Shown: positions 6,976-8,031 of the stretch, piece after piece
Layout of the letters: every line of letters starts with the position of its first letter
Numbering within the stretch: position 1 is the first letter of the stretch
Position numbers and translations under genes: made by a program
The notes under the pieces: model-generated
Database searches by the model: none
Told to the model about the DNA's origin: nothing
Seen by the model: the letters and a program-made list of their open reading frames with translations, nothing else
Assembly: GCA_937907405.1 (NCBI GenBank)
Contig: CALCIC010000296.1
Span: forward strand, 1-8,031
Length of the DNA: 8,031 bases
From: an uncultured Isosphaeraceae bacterium
Lineage (GTDB): Bacteria; Planctomycetota; Planctomycetia; Isosphaerales; Isosphaeraceae
Direction of reading: 5' to 3'

Positions 6976-7054
6976 AAGCCCGAAGCGCCAGCGAGTGCAA
7001 TCCCCATGCGTAGGGCGCGGGGACGGGGAATGCACTCGCTGGCGCTTCGGGCTT
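6976..7054. repeat. Near-perfect palindromic repeat with AGCCCGAnGCGCnAGCGAG core
   Basis: Arms 6976-7005 and 7025-7054 are reverse complements over 30 bases with one mismatch, around a 19-base centre. The arm begins AAGCCCGAAGCGCCAGCGAG, the same core (with two variable positions) as the repeats at 7873-8031. It lies between the second PEP-CTERM gene and the kinase on the same strand, so it probably ends or attenuates transcription between them. It starts 31 bases upstream of the kinase ATG. A small hairpin (7068-7081, CGCGA/TCGCG) sits just beside it. Confidence 0.8.
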
Positions 7055-7132
7055 ATCATTAGGACGACGCGAAGGCTCGCGACACCAATCAAGCTTACTT
7101 GCACCGCCGCTCGATTTCAACCGGAGGCGTTC

Positions 7133-7747
7133 TTAAGCCCGGCGAAGCCGGCGAACGCCGATGAGGCCGGCGGCGGCGAGAAAGACGAGCACCGAGGAAG
7201 GCTCGGGGACCTGCGCGGGATTGGCGGGGGTGATGATCAGCGTCGACTGGAACGTCGTGGTGATAGTCTGGCCCCCGACGACGCTGTCGACCGTGGCGGT
7301 CAGCCCCGTGAACCATGAAGGAATCAGGCTGGGATCGACGCCTTGGGCGATGGTCACCACGCCAGGTGCCGAGCCGTGGGCGTAGCCGCTCACATCGGTG
7401 GCGACCGAACCGGCTAACATCGTGCCCTTGACCGGCCCGGAGAACCGCACTGTGGCCAGCACTCGGTCGGCGTCGGAAAGAGTCGCCGTGACGTCGATCG
7501 AGGATTCGACAGGCTTCTCCCAGTACGTGCCCGTGCCCCCTAATTCGTCGATGTGCTTGCCCCCTCTTCGATAAAACCGCGTAAACCCGTCGCTGACGTC
7601 GATCGTATTATTCGGATCGTCGAAAGGGACGGTTACATTATGGGCGCTTCCCCACACCTTGAGCGTCAGCGGCGACCCCTGCGCCCGGCCGCCGCCCCCG
7701 ACTACGGCCAAAATCGCCACACCGACGAGCCAACCGAAACGACGCAT
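7133..7747 (-). CDS. PEP-CTERM sorting domain protein (secreted, function unknown)
   Basis: A 204-residue exported protein. MRRFGWLVGVAILAVVGGGG is a typical signal peptide, with a likely cut near residue 24 (AQG before SPLTL). The cysteine-free body is rich in Thr, Val, Gly and Asp with alternating hydrophobic residues, suggesting an all-beta fold (for example residues 75-175). The C-terminus is a PEP-CTERM tail: VPEPSS at 180-185, a hydrophobic stretch and RRLRRA. An exosortase encoded elsewhere should process it. I recognise no domain in the body. The start at 7747 is chosen because it has a perfect AGGAGG six bases upstream and begins exactly at the signal peptide; the frame is open to ATG 7792, but that would add 15 charged residues before the signal and would bury the ribosome site in the coding region. 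It shows no clear similarity to the other PEP-CTERM protein here apart from the tail. Confidence 0.85.
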   Translation of the reverse strand: MRRFGWLVGVAILAVVGGGGRAQGSPLTLKVWGSAHNVTVPFDDPNNTIDVSDGFTRFYRRGGKHIDELGGTGTYWEKPVESSIDVTATLSDADRVLATVRFSGPVKGTMLAGSVATDVSGYAHGSAPGVVTIAQGVDPSLIPSWFTGLTATVDSVVGGQTITTTFQSTLIITPANPAQVPEPSSVLVFLAAAGLIGVRRLRRA

Positions 7748-7753
7748 CACGAC

Positions 7754-7759
7754 CCTCCT
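7754..7759 (-). promoter_or_regulatory. Ribosome binding site deciding the start of the second PEP-CTERM gene
   Basis: Minus-strand AGGAGG, six bases before ATG 7747: the strongest Shine-Dalgarno match in the window. It settles the start against the upstream in-frame ATG at 7792. Confidence 0.8.
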
Positions 7760-7783
7760 GGTCTCGGAATCCTCGATGTCATC

Positions 7784-7799
7784 CTGAAGCATTCTTCAG
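7784..7799 (-). other. Small perfect hairpin in the leader of the second PEP-CTERM gene
   Basis: CTGAAG and CTTCAG form a 6-bp stem around a 4-base loop. If transcription starts near 7799, as the promoter candidate at 7806-7834 predicts, this hairpin would be the very 5' end of the mRNA and could protect it from decay. The upstream ATG at 7792 falls in its loop. Confidence 0.3.
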
Positions 7800-7805
7800 C
7801 CGGCG

Positions 7806-7834
7806 ACCGTACGTGGGATCGAGGTACCCGTCAA
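7806..7834 (-). promoter_or_regulatory. Sigma-70-like promoter candidate for the second PEP-CTERM gene
   Basis: Minus-strand TTGACG (7834-7829), a 17-base spacer and TACGGT (7811-7806). The -35 matches five of six consensus positions and the spacing is ideal, but the -10 matches only three of six. No good sigma-54 match was found upstream of this gene, unlike the other PEP-CTERM gene. Confidence 0.35.
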
Positions 7835-7872
7835 GGCCAGGTAAGCGCATGCCCGGAATCATCCAGGAATCC

Positions 7873-7957
7873 CCAATACCAGCCCGACGCGCGAGCGAGG
7901 GGACCGGCGCCGCCGAAGACCATTCCCTCCCTCGCTTGCGCGTCGGGCTGGTATTGG
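7873..7957. repeat. Complete palindromic repeat, AGCCCGAnGCGCnAGCGAG family, copy 1 of the end array
   Basis: Arms 7873-7901 and 7929-7957 are reverse complements over 29 bases with one mismatch, around a 27-base GC-rich centre. The arm core AGCCCGACGCGCGAGCGAG is the same family as at 6976-7054. No gene is seen in 7793-8031 besides these repeats and the promoter region of the PEP-CTERM gene. Confidence 0.8.
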
Positions 7958-7976
7958 TACCGATGATCAGCCGAGC

Positions 7977-8031
7977 ATACCAGCCCGACGCGCGAGCGAG
8001 GGGACCGGCGCCGCCGAAGACCATTCCCTCC
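7977..8031. repeat. Second copy of the palindromic repeat, cut by the window end
   Basis: All 55 bases from 7977 to 8031 are identical to 7876-7930, giving a direct repeat with a 101-base period. Only the left arm and the centre are visible; the right arm should lie beyond the window. The bases between the copies (7958-7976) do not resemble those just upstream of copy 1. Confidence 0.8.

Noticed and set aside
6976..7054. Insertion sequence end or MITE
   Set aside because: There is a palindrome but no flanking target duplication or transposase remnant visible; a REP-type intergenic hairpin fits better.
3601..7062. A 1153-codon open frame on the + strand, antisense to the kinase
   Set aside because: The minus strand encodes a complete kinase with every catalytic motif and WD40 repeats. 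The antisense product is Arg/Gly/Asp/Val-rich without domains, as expected from third-position GC bias.
7748..7792. N-terminal extension of the second PEP-CTERM gene to ATG 7792
   Set aside because: The perfect AGGAGG at 7754-7759 and the signal peptide beginning at 7747 fit the shorter protein.
7779..8024. Open frames of 81-137 codons on both strands over the right-end repeats
   Set aside because: They consist mostly of translated palindromic repeat and promoter sequence, with no ribosome site or domain.
7873..8031. CRISPR array
   Set aside because: The repeat is a long palindrome with internal loop sequence, the spacer-like parts are not of uniform CRISPR size, and no cas gene is present.

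Overview
The window is GC-rich (roughly two thirds G+C by eye) and looks like the chromosome of a planctomycete, most likely of the Isosphaeraceae type (Singulisphaera/Paludisphaera-like). The reasons are a Ser/Thr protein kinase fused through one membrane helix to WD40 repeats, two small secreted proteins with PEP-CTERM sorting tails, a RoxA-like c-type cytochrome, and hairpin-forming repeats with an AGCCCGAnGCGCnAGCGAG core of a kind I associate with planctomycete genomes. The assignment rests on gene content and recalled families, not on a database search.

Layout. 1-971 (+) is the C-terminal part of a RoxA/cytochrome c peroxidase-like haem protein that enters from outside the window; a strong hairpin (993-1031) follows it. 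1173-1877 (+) encodes a PEP-CTERM protein preceded by a good sigma-54-type promoter match (1059-1074) that overlaps a sigma-70-like one (1070-1099). A perfect 22-bp palindrome (1894-1915) separates it from a convergent minus-strand gene, 3308 down to 1948, for a secreted family 43 glycoside hydrolase with a C-terminal carbohydrate-binding-like domain; that gene carries a single-base frameshift at 2859-2862. A two-unit inverted hairpin repeat (3325-3466) lies directly before its ribosome binding site. 6945 down to 3553 (-) is the 1130-residue membrane kinase with WD40 repeats. A near-perfect palindrome (6976-7054) separates it from a second PEP-CTERM gene, 7747 down to 7133 (-). The right end (7873-8031) holds one complete palindromic repeat and the start of a second copy; 55 bases are identical between them at a 101-base period.

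How the genes relate. No pair is tightly coupled: every gap holds a hairpin, a palindrome or a repeat, so most genes are probably transcribed singly. The common theme is the cell envelope: an exported cytochrome, two surface-sorted PEP-CTERM proteins, an exported polysaccharide-degrading enzyme and a membrane-spanning kinase. No exosortase, PrsK/PrsR regulator or polysaccharide cluster is present, so the PEP-CTERM proteins must be processed by machinery encoded elsewhere. I see no CRISPR array, tRNA, rRNA, transposase or defence system. No gene-free stretch reaches 300 bases; the longest are 3309-3552, 7748-8031 and 972-1172, whose contents are listed. The most unusual signals are the sigma-54/sigma-70 overlap, the frameshifted hydrolase and the three hairpin-repeat loci.
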